Shown here: in pieces, positions 1-8,864 of the stretch
How positions within the stretch are numbered: position 1 is the first letter of the stretch
Layout of the letters: each line of letters begins with the position of its first letter
Assembly: GCF_016907695.1 (NCBI RefSeq)
Contig: NZ_JAFBCK010000001.1
Coordinates: 4,886,001 to 4,950,000, forward strand
Length of the DNA: 64,000 bases
Direction: 5' to 3'
Origin: Actinokineospora baliensis
Lineage (GTDB): Bacteria; Actinomycetota; Actinomycetes; Mycobacteriales; Pseudonocardiaceae
Position numbers and translations under genes: made by a program
Notes under the pieces: model-generated
Told to the model about the DNA's origin: nothing
Databases searched by the model: none
Seen by the model: the letters and a program-made list of their open reading frames with translations, nothing else

Positions 1-103
1 CGGCCTGGCCCAGATCCACCCGTCGGTCGGCGGCGGCAGGCTCGCCAAGGTCCGGCTGACCACTGCGGGCGCCGACGTGCTCGACCTGCCGATGGCCGCC
101 TAG
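1..103 (+). CDS. 3' end of an unidentified CDS (partial)
   Basis: An open frame enters from the left edge and stops with TAG at 101-103. It encodes about 33 residues ending LDLPMAA. Codon third positions are G/C-rich, as in the genes around it, so it is probably a real gene end. Too little is visible to name a family. It converges on the CoA-binding protein gene that follows. Confidence 0.45.
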   Translation, partial: GLAQIHPSVGGGRLAKVRLTTAGADVLDLPMAA

Positions 104-112
104 TACGCCCGG

Positions 113-529
113 CTAAGCCTTCGGACCGTACGCGGCCCACTCGATGGCCGGGCACCGGTCCTGCACGAACCGCATTCCGGCGTCGACCGCGCGCTGACCA
201 GCGGCCGAGTCGAAGACCTCCAGTTGGAACCAGACGGCCTTCGCGCCGATCGTGATCGCCTCGTCCGCGAACGCCCCCGCGTCCTCCGACCTGCGGAACA
301 CGTCAACGCAGTCGACCGCGAACGGGATGTCGGCCAGCGACCGGTACCCCTGCTCCCCCCACACCGCCTCCGCCTTCGGGTGCACCGGCACGATGCGCTT
401 GCCGTGCCGCTGCAGGAACCGGGCCACCCCGTGCGCCGGACGAGCCGGGTTGTCGGCAAGACCGATGATCGCCCAGGTGTCGCAGTGCGCGAGGATCCAC
501 TCGATGTCGACGGGGTCGGCGGTGCTCAT
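113..529 (-). CDS. CoA-binding domain protein (YccU-like)
   Basis: This is a 138-aa single-domain protein of the CoA_binding_2/YccU type, a Rossmann-like fold. The N-terminal stretch WAIIGLADNPARPAHGVARF followed by GKRIVPVHP is the typical nucleotide/CoA-binding segment, and the length fits the family. The biological role is not established for the family; a stand-alone CoA sensor or binding role is usually assumed. It reads away from the NmrA-type reductase, with about 37 bp between the two starts, so they probably share a divergent promoter region. Confidence 0.85.
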   Translation of the reverse strand: MSTADPVDIEWILAHCDTWAIIGLADNPARPAHGVARFLQRHGKRIVPVHPKAEAVWGEQGYRSLADIPFAVDCVDVFRRSEDAGAFADEAITIGAKAVWFQLEVFDSAAGQRAVDAGMRFVQDRCPAIEWAAYGPKA

Positions 530-565
530 GCCCCCAGCCTCTCACAACTGGTACCGTCGCCCGCC

Positions 566-1402
566 GTGAGTGATCATGTGGTGACCGTCCTCGGCGCGAC
601 AGGCAAGACAGGCCGCCACGTGCTGGCCCAGGCCGCTGAACAGGGCTGGCGGGTCCGCGCCGCGGGCAGGCGCCCGGCGGAGTCCGGCGAGTTCACCCCG
701 TTCGACTGGGACGACGAGTCGACCTGGCAGCCCGCCTTCGCCGGTGCCGACGCCGCCTATGTCGTCATCCCGTTCAACCACGCGGGCGCGCCGGAGAGGG
801 CCCCCGACGTCATCCGGGCAGCTGTGGCCGCGGGAGTGCCGCGCATCGCCCTGTTGTCGACCATCGACGTCGACCACGCACCCGACGATGACCCCACCAA
901 GGTCGCCGAACAGACACTGCTGTCGCTGGACGTGGCAGCGGCGCTGATCCGGCCCACGTGGTTCCTCGACAACTTCACCGTCGGCTCCTTCCGCGGCATG
1001 CTCGAGACCGGTGAACTACGCCTTCCCGCAGGCGAGGCCCCGTTCCCGTTCGTCGACACCCGCGACATCGCTGCCGTCGCCGTGGCCGCTATGGCACCCG
1101 ACGGCCCCACCGGTCCTCTTCCCGTAACCGGCCCGGAATCGGTGAGCCACCACGTGGTCGCAGAGGCCCTGCAGGACGCTCTTGACCGTCCCTTCCGCTA
1201 CATCCCGGTGGAGCCCGCGGAGTTCATCGCGCTCTTGGAGTCGCGAGGCTTTACTTACTCCTATGGCGACTTCCTCGCTGGCGCGCTCGGCAAGGTCGCC
1301 GATGGCAGCTTCGTCATCCCGGTCGCGGACACGGTGGAAGTCCACTGCGGAAGGCGCGCCTACACCCCGGCGGAGTTCGCGCAGCACTTCGCCCAGAGCT
1401 AA
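566..1402 (+). CDS. NmrA/SDR-type NAD(P)-binding protein
   Basis: A 278-aa protein opening with VTVLGATGKTGRHVL, a Rossmann GxTGxxG motif at about residues 6-18. The rest resembles NmrA-like/atypical SDR proteins, including a TWFLDNF segment near residue 130. These proteins sense or reduce quinone-like substrates with NAD(P)H; the substrate here is unknown. I chose the GTG at 566 because it sits just before the dinucleotide-binding strand. The much longer open frame upstream overlaps the divergent CoA-binding gene. Its TAA at 1400-1402 overlaps the TAG of the convergent MFS gene. Confidence 0.8.
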   Translation: MSDHVVTVLGATGKTGRHVLAQAAEQGWRVRAAGRRPAESGEFTPFDWDDESTWQPAFAGADAAYVVIPFNHAGAPERAPDVIRAAVAAGVPRIALLSTIDVDHAPDDDPTKVAEQTLLSLDVAAALIRPTWFLDNFTVGSFRGMLETGELRLPAGEAPFPFVDTRDIAAVAVAAMAPDGPTGPLPVTGPESVSHHVVAEALQDALDRPFRYIPVEPAEFIALLESRGFTYSYGDFLAGALGKVADGSFVIPVADTVEVHCGRRAYTPAEFAQHFAQS

Positions 1403-2631
1403 TTGGGCTTAATGGCGGCGACCGCGGGCAAGATGGCCAGCGCGAGGATGCCGCCTGCTAGAGCGAGGACCGGGTAACCGGCGGTACCCACCACAACGCC
1501 TGAGGCGAGCCCGCCGGTCGCACCCGCGATCGCGACGGAGACGTCTATAGAGCCCTGGGTCTTGGCGCGGGTCGCAAGGGGCACTGCGTCGGTGATGATG
1601 GCGGTCCCTGAGACCAACCCGAAGTTCCAGCCGAGTCCGAGTAAGGCCAATGACAGGGCTAAGAGGGCGACAGAGTCCCCGGGAGCGGTCGCGGCGATGA
1701 TGCCCGAGGCAAGCAGGGTGGCACCTGCGCCGATCGCGAGGGTGATGCGGCCGTAGCGGTCGACGAGCCAGCCGGTCAACGGGGAGGGCAGGTACATCGC
1801 GCCGATGTGGATGGCGATGACCAGGCCCGCGGCGGCGGTGCCGTGGCCGTGGTGGCTCATGTGCACCGGGGTCATCGTCATGATCGCGACCATCACCAGC
1901 TGCGTGAGCACCATGATCAAGGCGCCTGGCAGCGGACCGGAGCGGTAGCGCGGGGTCGCCTCGGTGACCGGCTGGGCAGCCTGGGGCAAGTCCTCGGCCC
2001 GGGCGAGAACCAGCGGATCGGGGCGCAACCAGACGGCGAGCACCAGAGCGGCCAGCGCGTAGGCGAGGCCGGAGAGCATGAACACCCCAGCCAGCTCGGG
2101 CAAGCCGACCGCCTGCGCGAGGTGCCCGGTCGGCGCGGCCAGGTTGGGGCCCGCGACACCGCCGAGCGTGGTGGCGACGAGGACAGTGGAGACCGCCCGG
2201 GCCCGGTGCGCGGGGTCGGCGAGGTCGGCCCCGGCGTACCGGGCCTGCATGTTGGTCGCGGTGCCCGCGCCGTAGACGAACAGGGCGACGAACAGCAGCA
2301 CCGGGTTGTCCAGCGCCGCCGCGGCGATCACCCCCGCGCTGCCGATGGCCCCGGTGAGGTACCCGGCGGCCAGCCCAGGGCGGCGGCCGCGCGCGTGCGA
2401 GAGGCGACCGATGGAGATCGACGCCAGCGCGGACCCGGCTGTGGCCAGCGTGCTGGGCAGGCCCGCGAGGTCGGTCGACCCGAGCATCTCCTGGGCGAGC
2501 AGGGCCCCGACGGTGACCCCCGCGGCGAGCCCCGCGCCGCTGAGTATCTGGGCGACGACCAAGACGGTCAGGACGCGTCGCTGGGCTCTGGCGTGCGGCG
2601 ATGCCGCGGCGGCTGGGGTTGCGCTGGTCAC
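1399..2631 (-). CDS. MFS transporter
   Basis: A 410-aa, roughly 12-TM major facilitator superfamily protein of drug-efflux type. The loop with SHARGRRPG near residue 70 is the motif-A-like segment between TM2 and TM3, and a related LVDRYGR loop follows in the second half. The GTG at 2631 is preferred because the upstream extension is arginine-rich and lacks membrane character. Stops overlap by 3 bp with the convergent reductase gene and no hairpin separates them. Substrate unknown. Confidence 0.85.
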   Translation of the reverse strand: MTSATPAAAASPHARAQRRVLTVLVVAQILSGAGLAAGVTVGALLAQEMLGSTDLAGLPSTLATAGSALASISIGRLSHARGRRPGLAAGYLTGAIGSAGVIAAAALDNPVLLFVALFVYGAGTATNMQARYAGADLADPAHRARAVSTVLVATTLGGVAGPNLAAPTGHLAQAVGLPELAGVFMLSGLAYALAALVLAVWLRPDPLVLARAEDLPQAAQPVTEATPRYRSGPLPGALIMVLTQLVMVAIMTMTPVHMSHHGHGTAAAGLVIAIHIGAMYLPSPLTGWLVDRYGRITLAIGAGATLLASGIIAATAPGDSVALLALSLALLGLGWNFGLVSGTAIITDAVPLATRAKTQGSIDVSVAIAGATGGLASGVVVGTAGYPVLALAGGILALAILPAVAAIKPN

Positions 2632-2807
2632 GGTGTGTACTTTCCTGCGTGGCGGGGCCTGGTGAGCGGTTTCGTGGCGGAGCTCTCCACCCTGCCTGAT
2701 CCGGTCGGGCCACGCCGAACGACCGGATCTGTCCACAGTGGCCTGGAAAACCGGGTGAAGTGCCGCCGCGCGGTCACTACTGTGACCTCGACAACTGGGG
2801 AGGAACG

Positions 2808-3425
2808 GTGTACTGGACCCTGCGGCGTCGGCTGGTCGACATCGCCACCCGCCTGTCCGTACTGCGCGACCGCGACCGCCCCCAACCGGGCAAGTCCGTC
2901 TACGGCAGCCACCTGGACGGCTACGAGACGTTCGGTGCCTCTCACCACAGGTTTCAGCGCCAGCCACTGCAGCGCAAGCAGATACGCGCCCTGGAGAAGG
3001 CGATGGGGGTGCGGCTGCCCGACGAGTTCCGCCTGTTCCTGAAGTGGCTTGGCACCGGCGCCGGGCCGTACTACGGGATCAGGCCGTTCGACGAACTGCT
3101 TGAGGCCGCGAGCCCGGCATGCGCCCGTCCCTTCCCCTGGACCGAGGCAGACACCTTCTGGCTCGACGAAGATCGCGAAACCGACCCAGACGGCTGCCTC
3201 CCCATCATCACCTACGGCTGCGGCGATGAGATAGTCCTGGTCACCGCAGGCCAACACCGCGGCAGGGTGGTACACCTCGGCCTGGACTTCGACTGCGTCC
3301 CCGGCCTGGACTTCCTCACCTTCTACGACGTGTGGGTCATCGAAAGCTTGACCGCACTTCACACCGGCATGCGCCCTGCCGGGAGAGATCCGGCAGCGCG
3401 AATGATGTGGCGGCGGCGATACTGA
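2808..3425 (+). CDS. SMI1/KNR4 (SUKH) family protein
   Basis: A 205-aa protein whose middle (about residues 50-175) matches the SUKH fold: an ALEKAMGVRLPDEFRLFLKW helix-strand block, an acidic WLDEDRETDPDGCLP segment, and a final hydrophobic strand pair ending FLTFYDVW. SUKH proteins are often immunity proteins in polymorphic toxin loci but also occur alone, and no toxin gene is adjacent here. The GTG at 2808 has a strong GGGGAGG ribosome binding site (2797-2803). A second in-frame start upstream is less likely. Confidence 0.75.
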   Translation: MYWTLRRRLVDIATRLSVLRDRDRPQPGKSVYGSHLDGYETFGASHHRFQRQPLQRKQIRALEKAMGVRLPDEFRLFLKWLGTGAGPYYGIRPFDELLEAASPACARPFPWTEADTFWLDEDRETDPDGCLPIITYGCGDEIVLVTAGQHRGRVVHLGLDFDCVPGLDFLTFYDVWVIESLTALHTGMRPAGRDPAARMMWRRRY

Positions 3426-3525
3426 GGCAGGCGGGCCCCATCGCCGTCAGCTCCACCTGGCCGCGTAACCACCCTCGACTCTCGTGATCGGTTACGCGGA
3501 CGCCACCGTCACCGATTGACCTGTC

Positions 3526-5115
3526 GTGACTGTGTCCGACCTACCCACTGCCGCTCCCGACTGGCCGATCTGCGATTGGGATGAAGACTGCCGTGGTGCC
3601 CAGCTCGGTGAAACGGGGTGGTGCCTATACCACGTCGATGTCGACACGCGGGAGCAAGTACTTCGCACTCCGTCGAGGTTGCTCGAGCTGGGCGGCACGC
3701 AGATACACGATGCGGGAGCACGCGTTTTGACCGGGGAACTGGCGCGTCGCCAGCATGATGTCTCGCTGCGCGAGGCCGTCTTCGAAACCGACATCGTGTT
3801 CGACCGGGTCGTATTCGGTCGCGCGGACTTCAGTGGCGCGATCTTCCAGGGGCACGCCAGTTTCCTCGACTGCCGGTTCGAGGGGCTGGCCTCGTTCGAG
3901 GGCGCCCGGTTTGAGGCCGATGCCATGTTCGGCGGGTCGCACTTTCAGGACAACGCTGTCTACTCAGGCACCGTCTTCGCCGCCAAGGCCAGTTTCACCG
4001 GGGCGAGTTTCGGCAAGGTCGCCTGGCTGGGACCGCTCGTCGCCGACCAGGTTGATCTCGAAGGGGCTCAGTTCGACGGGCACGTGGAGGTCGTCGCCGA
4101 GACCTCACTGGTGCAGGCGCGGCGGGTGCGGTTCGAGGATACGGCGATCTTCCGGTTGCGGTATGCCGTGCTGGGGTTGGAGGGTGCGAACTTCGGGGTG
4201 TCGAGTTCCATCTCCGGTGGTGACCGGCCGTTCGTCGCGCATCGGACGGGGCCGGTGGCTGCCCACAACGACACCGTGAAGGGGTGGTTGCGGCGGCAGG
4301 GGCGGGAGGACCTGGACACGGCCTGGAACCCGTTGCTGGTATCCGTGCGCGACAGCGACGTCGGCAACCTGGTGCTCACCGATGTTGACCTGCGGTGGTG
4401 CCAGTTCGCCGGTGCCCGCAGGCTCGACCAGTTGCAGATGGAGGGCCGGTGCCCGCTCAACGTGCCCCCACCCCGCCGCGGGCGGGCCAGCCGGGCGGTG
4501 TTGGCGGAGGAGCACTTCTGGCGCGCCCGCGGTCGGAGCAAGAACTGGACGGCTGAGCACCCGCTGGGCGAGCAGACCAGCGTGATCCGCGCCGACCGGC
4601 TGGCCGCCCTCTACCGCTCGCTGCGCAAAGCCTTCGAGGATGGCAAGAACGAGGCAGGCGCGGGCGACTTCTACTACGGTGAAATGGAAGCCCGCCGCCA
4701 CGCGACCACCACGACCCGGCCCGAGCGGTGGATCCTCACCGCCTACTGGGCCCTCTCCGGCTACGGTCAGCGCGCCTCACGAGCCTTCGCCGCGTTGCTC
4801 CTGCTGATCGCGACAGTGACGATTTTGCTTGTCGGCTGGGGAATCCCCACATCCGAACCGCAGCGCATCACCGGCACAGTCCAGCCGACAACGGCACTCA
4901 CCGTCGCCGAGCAGTCGACCGCCCTACCAGCGCAGCGGTGGACCCTGTCCCGTGCGGAGAAGGCCTTGCAACTGGCGACCGGTGCGGTGGCGTTCCGGGA
5001 TGCCGGGCAGAAGTTGACGGCCGTCGGGATGTGGACGGTCACCTCTGCCCGGCTCACCGGACCGCTGCTGCTCGCTCTGGCCGCTCTGGCCATCCGCGCG
5101 CGGGTCAAGCGCTGA
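3526..5115 (+). CDS. Pentapeptide-repeat membrane protein
   Basis: A 529-aa protein. Residues 1-40 carry a Cys-rich segment (CDWDEDC, GWCLYH). Residues about 85-215 form a pentapeptide-repeat right-handed beta-helix, with recurrent A-x-F steps such as ADFSGAIF and ASFTGASF. Two TM helices lie near residues 420-442 and 505-523. This 'cytoplasmic pentapeptide plus C-terminal TM pair' layout recurs in actinobacteria without a known function. It starts with GTG and no clear Shine-Dalgarno. Its end overlaps the convergent racemase-like gene by 11 bp. Confidence 0.8.
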   Translation: MTVSDLPTAAPDWPICDWDEDCRGAQLGETGWCLYHVDVDTREQVLRTPSRLLELGGTQIHDAGARVLTGELARRQHDVSLREAVFETDIVFDRVVFGRADFSGAIFQGHASFLDCRFEGLASFEGARFEADAMFGGSHFQDNAVYSGTVFAAKASFTGASFGKVAWLGPLVADQVDLEGAQFDGHVEVVAETSLVQARRVRFEDTAIFRLRYAVLGLEGANFGVSSSISGGDRPFVAHRTGPVAAHNDTVKGWLRRQGREDLDTAWNPLLVSVRDSDVGNLVLTDVDLRWCQFAGARRLDQLQMEGRCPLNVPPPRRGRASRAVLAEEHFWRARGRSKNWTAEHPLGEQTSVIRADRLAALYRSLRKAFEDGKNEAGAGDFYYGEMEARRHATTTTRPERWILTAYWALSGYGQRASRAFAALLLLIATVTILLVGWGIPTSEPQRITGTVQPTTALTVAEQSTALPAQRWTLSRAEKALQLATGAVAFRDAGQKLTAVGMWTVTSARLTGPLLLALAALAIRARVKR

Positions 5116-5899
5116 ACAGCCGCCCGTACCCACTCACGTCACCCGTCGCGGTGCCCGCCGTGCGCAGGCTGTGCCACAGGCACGCCTGGTTGGACGTCAC
5201 CACCGGCACGCCCAGGTCTGCCTCAAGCGAAGCCACCGCGTCCGCGCACCGGAACCCGTTGCCCGCCAACAGGATCCCGTCCGCCGACGACGGGAAGTCG
5301 GCCCGCACCTGGCGGTAGACGTCCGCCGGGCGCACCTCCCACTGCGCGCCCGCGTCCCAGGTCTCCCACGGCTTCAACGCGTCCCAGCCCCGGCCCATCC
5401 GGAACCGCTGGATGTCGACCGGCGGGTGCCCGGCCTCGGTGAAGTACGACCGGCCCACCTCGACGATCTCGTCCTTGAACCACGGCGGCACCACCACGTA
5501 CGGCCGGGACACCCCGACCGCGGCGAGGGCGGCGGCCGAGGATTGGGCCGCGGTCACCACCGGCGTCCCGCCCGCGGCCGCGCTCGCCCTGGCCGCGAAC
5601 GACACGTCGAACGCGGGCCCGCCGAACAGGCTCGACGTGGTGAAGCAGACGCAGATCGCGTCCAGCTGCATCCCGCCGAAGAACTCCAGTCCGCGCGCTA
5701 CGTCCGGTGAGGACGCGACCAGCTCGGCCGGGTCGTCACCGTAGTCCGATGTGCCCGGTTTGCGCGGGCTCTCGAACCGGGCCGCCACGATGGACACCCC
5801 CGTGGGCGCCATCGACCAGAACTCCGACTCCGCCACCGGGTCCTTGTCGATGACCAGGACCCCGATCGCCGCTCGCCAGCCCCACCGGTCCGACCGCAT
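5105..5899 (-). CDS. Maleate isomerase / Asp-Glu racemase superfamily protein
   Basis: A 264-aa protein of the cofactor-independent maleate cis-trans isomerase/arylmalonate decarboxylase group. The first catalytic-loop region is present (ICVCFTTSS, Cys83/Cys85). The C-terminal signature VPVVTSNQACLWHSLR near residue 231 is typical. The second catalytic cysteine expected before the GFR segment appears to be Gly213 (LLAGNGFRC), though Cys218 lies close by. It is the last gene of the eight-gene operon and starts 1 bp after the EamA exporter stop. It may racemise or isomerise an amino-acid or dicarboxylate intermediate; that role is inferred. Confidence 0.75.
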   Translation of the reverse strand: MRSDRWGWRAAIGVLVIDKDPVAESEFWSMAPTGVSIVAARFESPRKPGTSDYGDDPAELVASSPDVARGLEFFGGMQLDAICVCFTTSSLFGGPAFDVSFAARASAAAGGTPVVTAAQSSAAALAAVGVSRPYVVVPPWFKDEIVEVGRSYFTEAGHPPVDIQRFRMGRGWDALKPWETWDAGAQWEVRPADVYRQVRADFPSSADGILLAGNGFRCADAVASLEADLGVPVVTSNQACLWHSLRTAGTATGDVSGYGRLFSA

Positions 5900-5900
5900 G

Positions 5901-6791
5901 TCAGGTCCTCGCCGGGGCCAGCGCGGGCAACCGGTTCTCGGCGAAGGCCAAGGCGGCCAGCACCACCAGCGTGCCGACGATCATGTTCCAGGTGATGTGC
6001 TCGCCGAGGGTGATCAGGCTGACCAGCACCGCGGTGATCGGCACCAGGTAGTTCACCGCGGAGGCGTTGGCCGCGCCCATGTCGCCGATGAGCCGGAAGT
6101 AGATCAGGTACGCCAGGCCGGTGCCGACGACGCCGAGCAGCAGGATGCTGATGATCACCCCGGCGCTGAAGTGCGGCGTCTTCCACGGGAAGAACGGCGT
6201 CACGATCGCCTGCAGCACGGTCGCGGTGATCACCTGGGTGGTGGCCGACACCAGCGGCGGCACACCCTTGGACGCCAACATCTTCTTCACGTACACCGTC
6301 TGCAGCGCGTAGCACAGCGCCGCGCCCAGCACCGCGAGCTGACCGGCCAGCGAACCCGCCGAGGTCGACCACGGACCGATCACGATGACCACACCCACGA
6401 ACCCGAGCACGAAACCGACGCCCTTGCGCCAGGTCGCGCGTTCGGCGGGCAGCGCGGCGGTCACCGCGGCCAGGGTGAGCAGCGGTGTCGCGGCGATCAG
6501 CACACCGGCCATCGCCGCGCTGGTGCGCTGCTCACCCCAGGCCAACAGCAGGAACGGGGCGACCATGCCGAGTATCGCGGTGACCACGGTGTGCCCCCAC
6601 ACCGCCGCGTTCCTGGGCAATCGGCCCTTGGTGGCGGTCAGCACCGCGAACAGCACGATCGCGCCGAGCAGCACCCGGCCCAGCACCAGCTGCGCCGGGG
6701 TCAGGCCGTCGACGGCGATCTTGATGAACGTGTAGCTGGCGCCCCAGATGAAGGCCAACAGGATGAACAGGGCGACGTTCACTCGACTCAT
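5901..6791 (-). CDS. EamA/DMT-family transporter
   Basis: A 296-aa, 10-TM protein with two tandem EamA repeats. Each half has the usual glycine-rich helices (LLAFIWGASYTFIK at the N-terminus, GANASAVNYLVPI in the second half). DMT permeases commonly export amino acids and related metabolites. Its place between the TrpB-like and racemase-like genes (24 bp and 1 bp spacing) makes it the probable exporter of the operon's product. Confidence 0.85.
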   Translation of the reverse strand: MSRVNVALFILLAFIWGASYTFIKIAVDGLTPAQLVLGRVLLGAIVLFAVLTATKGRLPRNAAVWGHTVVTAILGMVAPFLLLAWGEQRTSAAMAGVLIAATPLLTLAAVTAALPAERATWRKGVGFVLGFVGVVIVIGPWSTSAGSLAGQLAVLGAALCYALQTVYVKKMLASKGVPPLVSATTQVITATVLQAIVTPFFPWKTPHFSAGVIISILLLGVVGTGLAYLIYFRLIGDMGAANASAVNYLVPITAVLVSLITLGEHITWNMIVGTLVVLAALAFAENRLPALAPART

Positions 6792-6815
6792 GGGTTACGC
6801 GGTTTCCCTACGGGA

Positions 6816-8177
6816 TCAGACGAGAACGGGGGAGGGGATGCTGTCCAGGCCCGCGCGCAGCGCTTCGTCGCTGAGCGCGTCGTCCGACAGCGTCCCCGCC
6901 AGGTACTTCTGGTAGGCGACGAGGTCGAAGTCACCGTGGCCGGACAGGCCGAGCAGGATGGTCTTGCCGACCCCCTCCTCCCGGCAGCGCAGCGCCTCGT
7001 TGACCGCGCCGCGGATGGCGTGCGTGGACTCCGGGGCGGGCACGATGCCCTCGGCCCGCGCGAACAGCACGCCCGCCTCGAAGCAGTCATTCTGGCGGAC
7101 GGCGATCGCCTCCATAAGACCCGTCTCGACCGCCCGGCTCACCACCTGCGCGATGTTGTGCGCGCGCAGCCCACCGGCGTGCACGGCGGGCGGGATGAAC
7201 TTGTGCCCGAGGGTGTGCATCCGGAACAGCGGGGTCAGCCCGGCCGAGTCGGCGTGGTCGTAGGCGATCCGACCCCGGGTCAGCGTCGGACAGGCCGCGG
7301 GCTCGACCGCGATCAACCGGACATCCCGCCCACTGGCGAGCTTGTTGCGCAGGAACGGGAACGCCAGCCCGGCCAGGTTGCTGCCGCCGCCCGCGGCGCC
7401 GACCACGATGTCCGGGTAGTCGTCGGCCAGGGCGAACTGCTTGACCGCCTCCTGCCCGATGACGCTCTGGTGCGCGCAGACGTGGTTGAGGCCGCTGCCG
7501 CGGGTGTAGCCGTACTCGGGGTTGGCCATCGCGAACTGCAACGCCTCGGACTTGGCCACCCCCAGGCTGCCCGGGTGCTCGGGGTGCTCGGCGAGCACCG
7601 CCCGGCCGGACTCGGTCTCCGTGCTGGGCGAGGCGGTGCAGACCGAACCGTAGGTCTCCATCAGCGTGCGGCGGTAGGGCTTCTGCTCGAAGCTGACCCG
7701 CACCATGAACACCTTGGTCTTCATGTCGAACAGCGCACCCGCCAACGCGACCGCGCTGCCCCACTGGCCCGCGCCGGTCTCGCCGACCAGACCGGTCTTG
7801 CCCGCCAGCTTGTTGTAGTACGCCTGCGCGAGCGCGGTGTTCGGCTTGAAACTCCCCGTCGGCGCGACGCCCTCGAACTTGTAGTAGATCCGGGCGGGGG
7901 TGTCGAGGGCCTTCTCCAGGCGCCGCGCGCGGAACAGCGGCGTCGACCGCCACTGCGCGTAGAGCTGGCGGACCGGTTCCGGGATCTCGAACTCCGGCTC
8001 CATGCTGAGTTCCTGCTCGACCAGCGCGGGCGGCATCGAGCGGGCGAGGGCGTCGAGGCCGACCGGTTCCCGGGTCGCCGGGTCCAGGATCGGGGCGATC
8101 CCGCCGACGTCCACAGCCGGGTTGTACCAGGTGTGCGGGATGTCGGACTCGGTCAGCTCGTACTTGATGTTGTCCAT
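6816..8177 (-). CDS. TrpB2-like PLP-dependent enzyme
   Basis: A 453-aa fold-type II PLP enzyme of the TrpB2 (tryptophan synthase beta-like) branch. The predicted PLP lysine is Lys111 in GSFKPNTA. The GETGAGQWG segment (carboxylate-binding and catalytic Glu region) and the phosphate-binding GAAGGGSN loop are intact, as is the family segment EPAACPTLTRG. The residue before the lysine is Phe where TrpB proteins normally have His. No trpA lies nearby. In this operon the enzyme could do a beta-replacement on an amino-acrylate, or supply an unusual amino acid; that is inference. It lies 12 bp after the transglutaminase-like gene. Confidence 0.85.
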   Translation of the reverse strand: MDNIKYELTESDIPHTWYNPAVDVGGIAPILDPATREPVGLDALARSMPPALVEQELSMEPEFEIPEPVRQLYAQWRSTPLFRARRLEKALDTPARIYYKFEGVAPTGSFKPNTALAQAYYNKLAGKTGLVGETGAGQWGSAVALAGALFDMKTKVFMVRVSFEQKPYRRTLMETYGSVCTASPSTETESGRAVLAEHPEHPGSLGVAKSEALQFAMANPEYGYTRGSGLNHVCAHQSVIGQEAVKQFALADDYPDIVVGAAGGGSNLAGLAFPFLRNKLASGRDVRLIAVEPAACPTLTRGRIAYDHADSAGLTPLFRMHTLGHKFIPPAVHAGGLRAHNIAQVVSRAVETGLMEAIAVRQNDCFEAGVLFARAEGIVPAPESTHAIRGAVNEALRCREEGVGKTILLGLSGHGDFDLVAYQKYLAGTLSDDALSDEALRAGLDSIPSPVLV

Positions 8178-8189
8178 GCTCAGGCGCTC

Positions 8190-8864
8190 CTAGCTGGCCT
8201 CGCCGGTGAGGGACCCCTCGGCCAGCTCGTCGTCGGATCGGAACAGCTTCGGGTGCGCGGCGCGGATGCCGGACACCACGGTCTCGTACGGGAAGTCGTC
8301 GAACTCGCCGCGCATCCGCAGGAACTCCATGTGCCTGCGGCCGTTCTCGTCGTAGGGGTGGTACAGGCTGTCGGCCGTGCCGTCGAACTCGAGCGGCGCG
8401 ATCTTGTAGAGCTTGCACAGCAGCTTGTTGAACACCGGGGTCGCCTTGACCCAGCGGCCGTCGAGGTGCACGGAGGTGAGGCTGTGGAAGCAGAACACGT
8501 CGCCACCGACCAGCTCGCGCAGCCGGGGGGAGGACAGGTGGTTGCGCACGTCCCCGTAGACGATCCGGCTCGGCACGCCGACCGCGCGCACCGCCGCAGC
8601 GTACACAATGGACTTGTGCACGCAGAATCCCCGCTTGTGCTTGATGATCGCGCTGGCGGTGAACTCGGCCCGGGTCATCCGGCTGCCGTAAACCTCGTAG
8701 TTGATGCCGTCGCGCACCGCGTAGTAGAGCTTGACGGCCTTCTCGGTGTCGCTGAGGCCGTCCGGCTCAGGCAGCGCCTTGGCTATGAACTCCTGGACGG
8801 TGTCCGATCGGTAGTCGAGGAACTCGGTCTCAGCCGTCAACTCTGCCAGGTTCTCAGTGCTCAT
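8190..8864 (-). CDS. Transglutaminase-like amide-forming or protease-fold protein
   Basis: A 224-aa transglutaminase-core protein. The nucleophile is probably Cys81 (KRGFCVHKS) and the histidine His127 (FCFHSLTSV); the third acidic residue is not obvious, the matching region reading KATPVFN. Relatives in antibiotic pathways (the AdmF type) form amides from carrier-bound aminoacyl thioesters. With a carrier protein and no condensation domain in the operon, an acyl-transfer release step is attractive but unproven. The start ATG overlaps the dehydrogenase stop as ATGA, which fixes the start at 8864. Confidence 0.75.
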   Translation of the reverse strand: MSTENLAELTAETEFLDYRSDTVQEFIAKALPEPDGLSDTEKAVKLYYAVRDGINYEVYGSRMTRAEFTASAIIKHKRGFCVHKSIVYAAAVRAVGVPSRIVYGDVRNHLSSPRLRELVGGDVFCFHSLTSVHLDGRWVKATPVFNKLLCKLYKIAPLEFDGTADSLYHPYDENGRRHMEFLRMRGEFDDFPYETVVSGIRAAHPKLFRSDDELAEGSLTGEAS

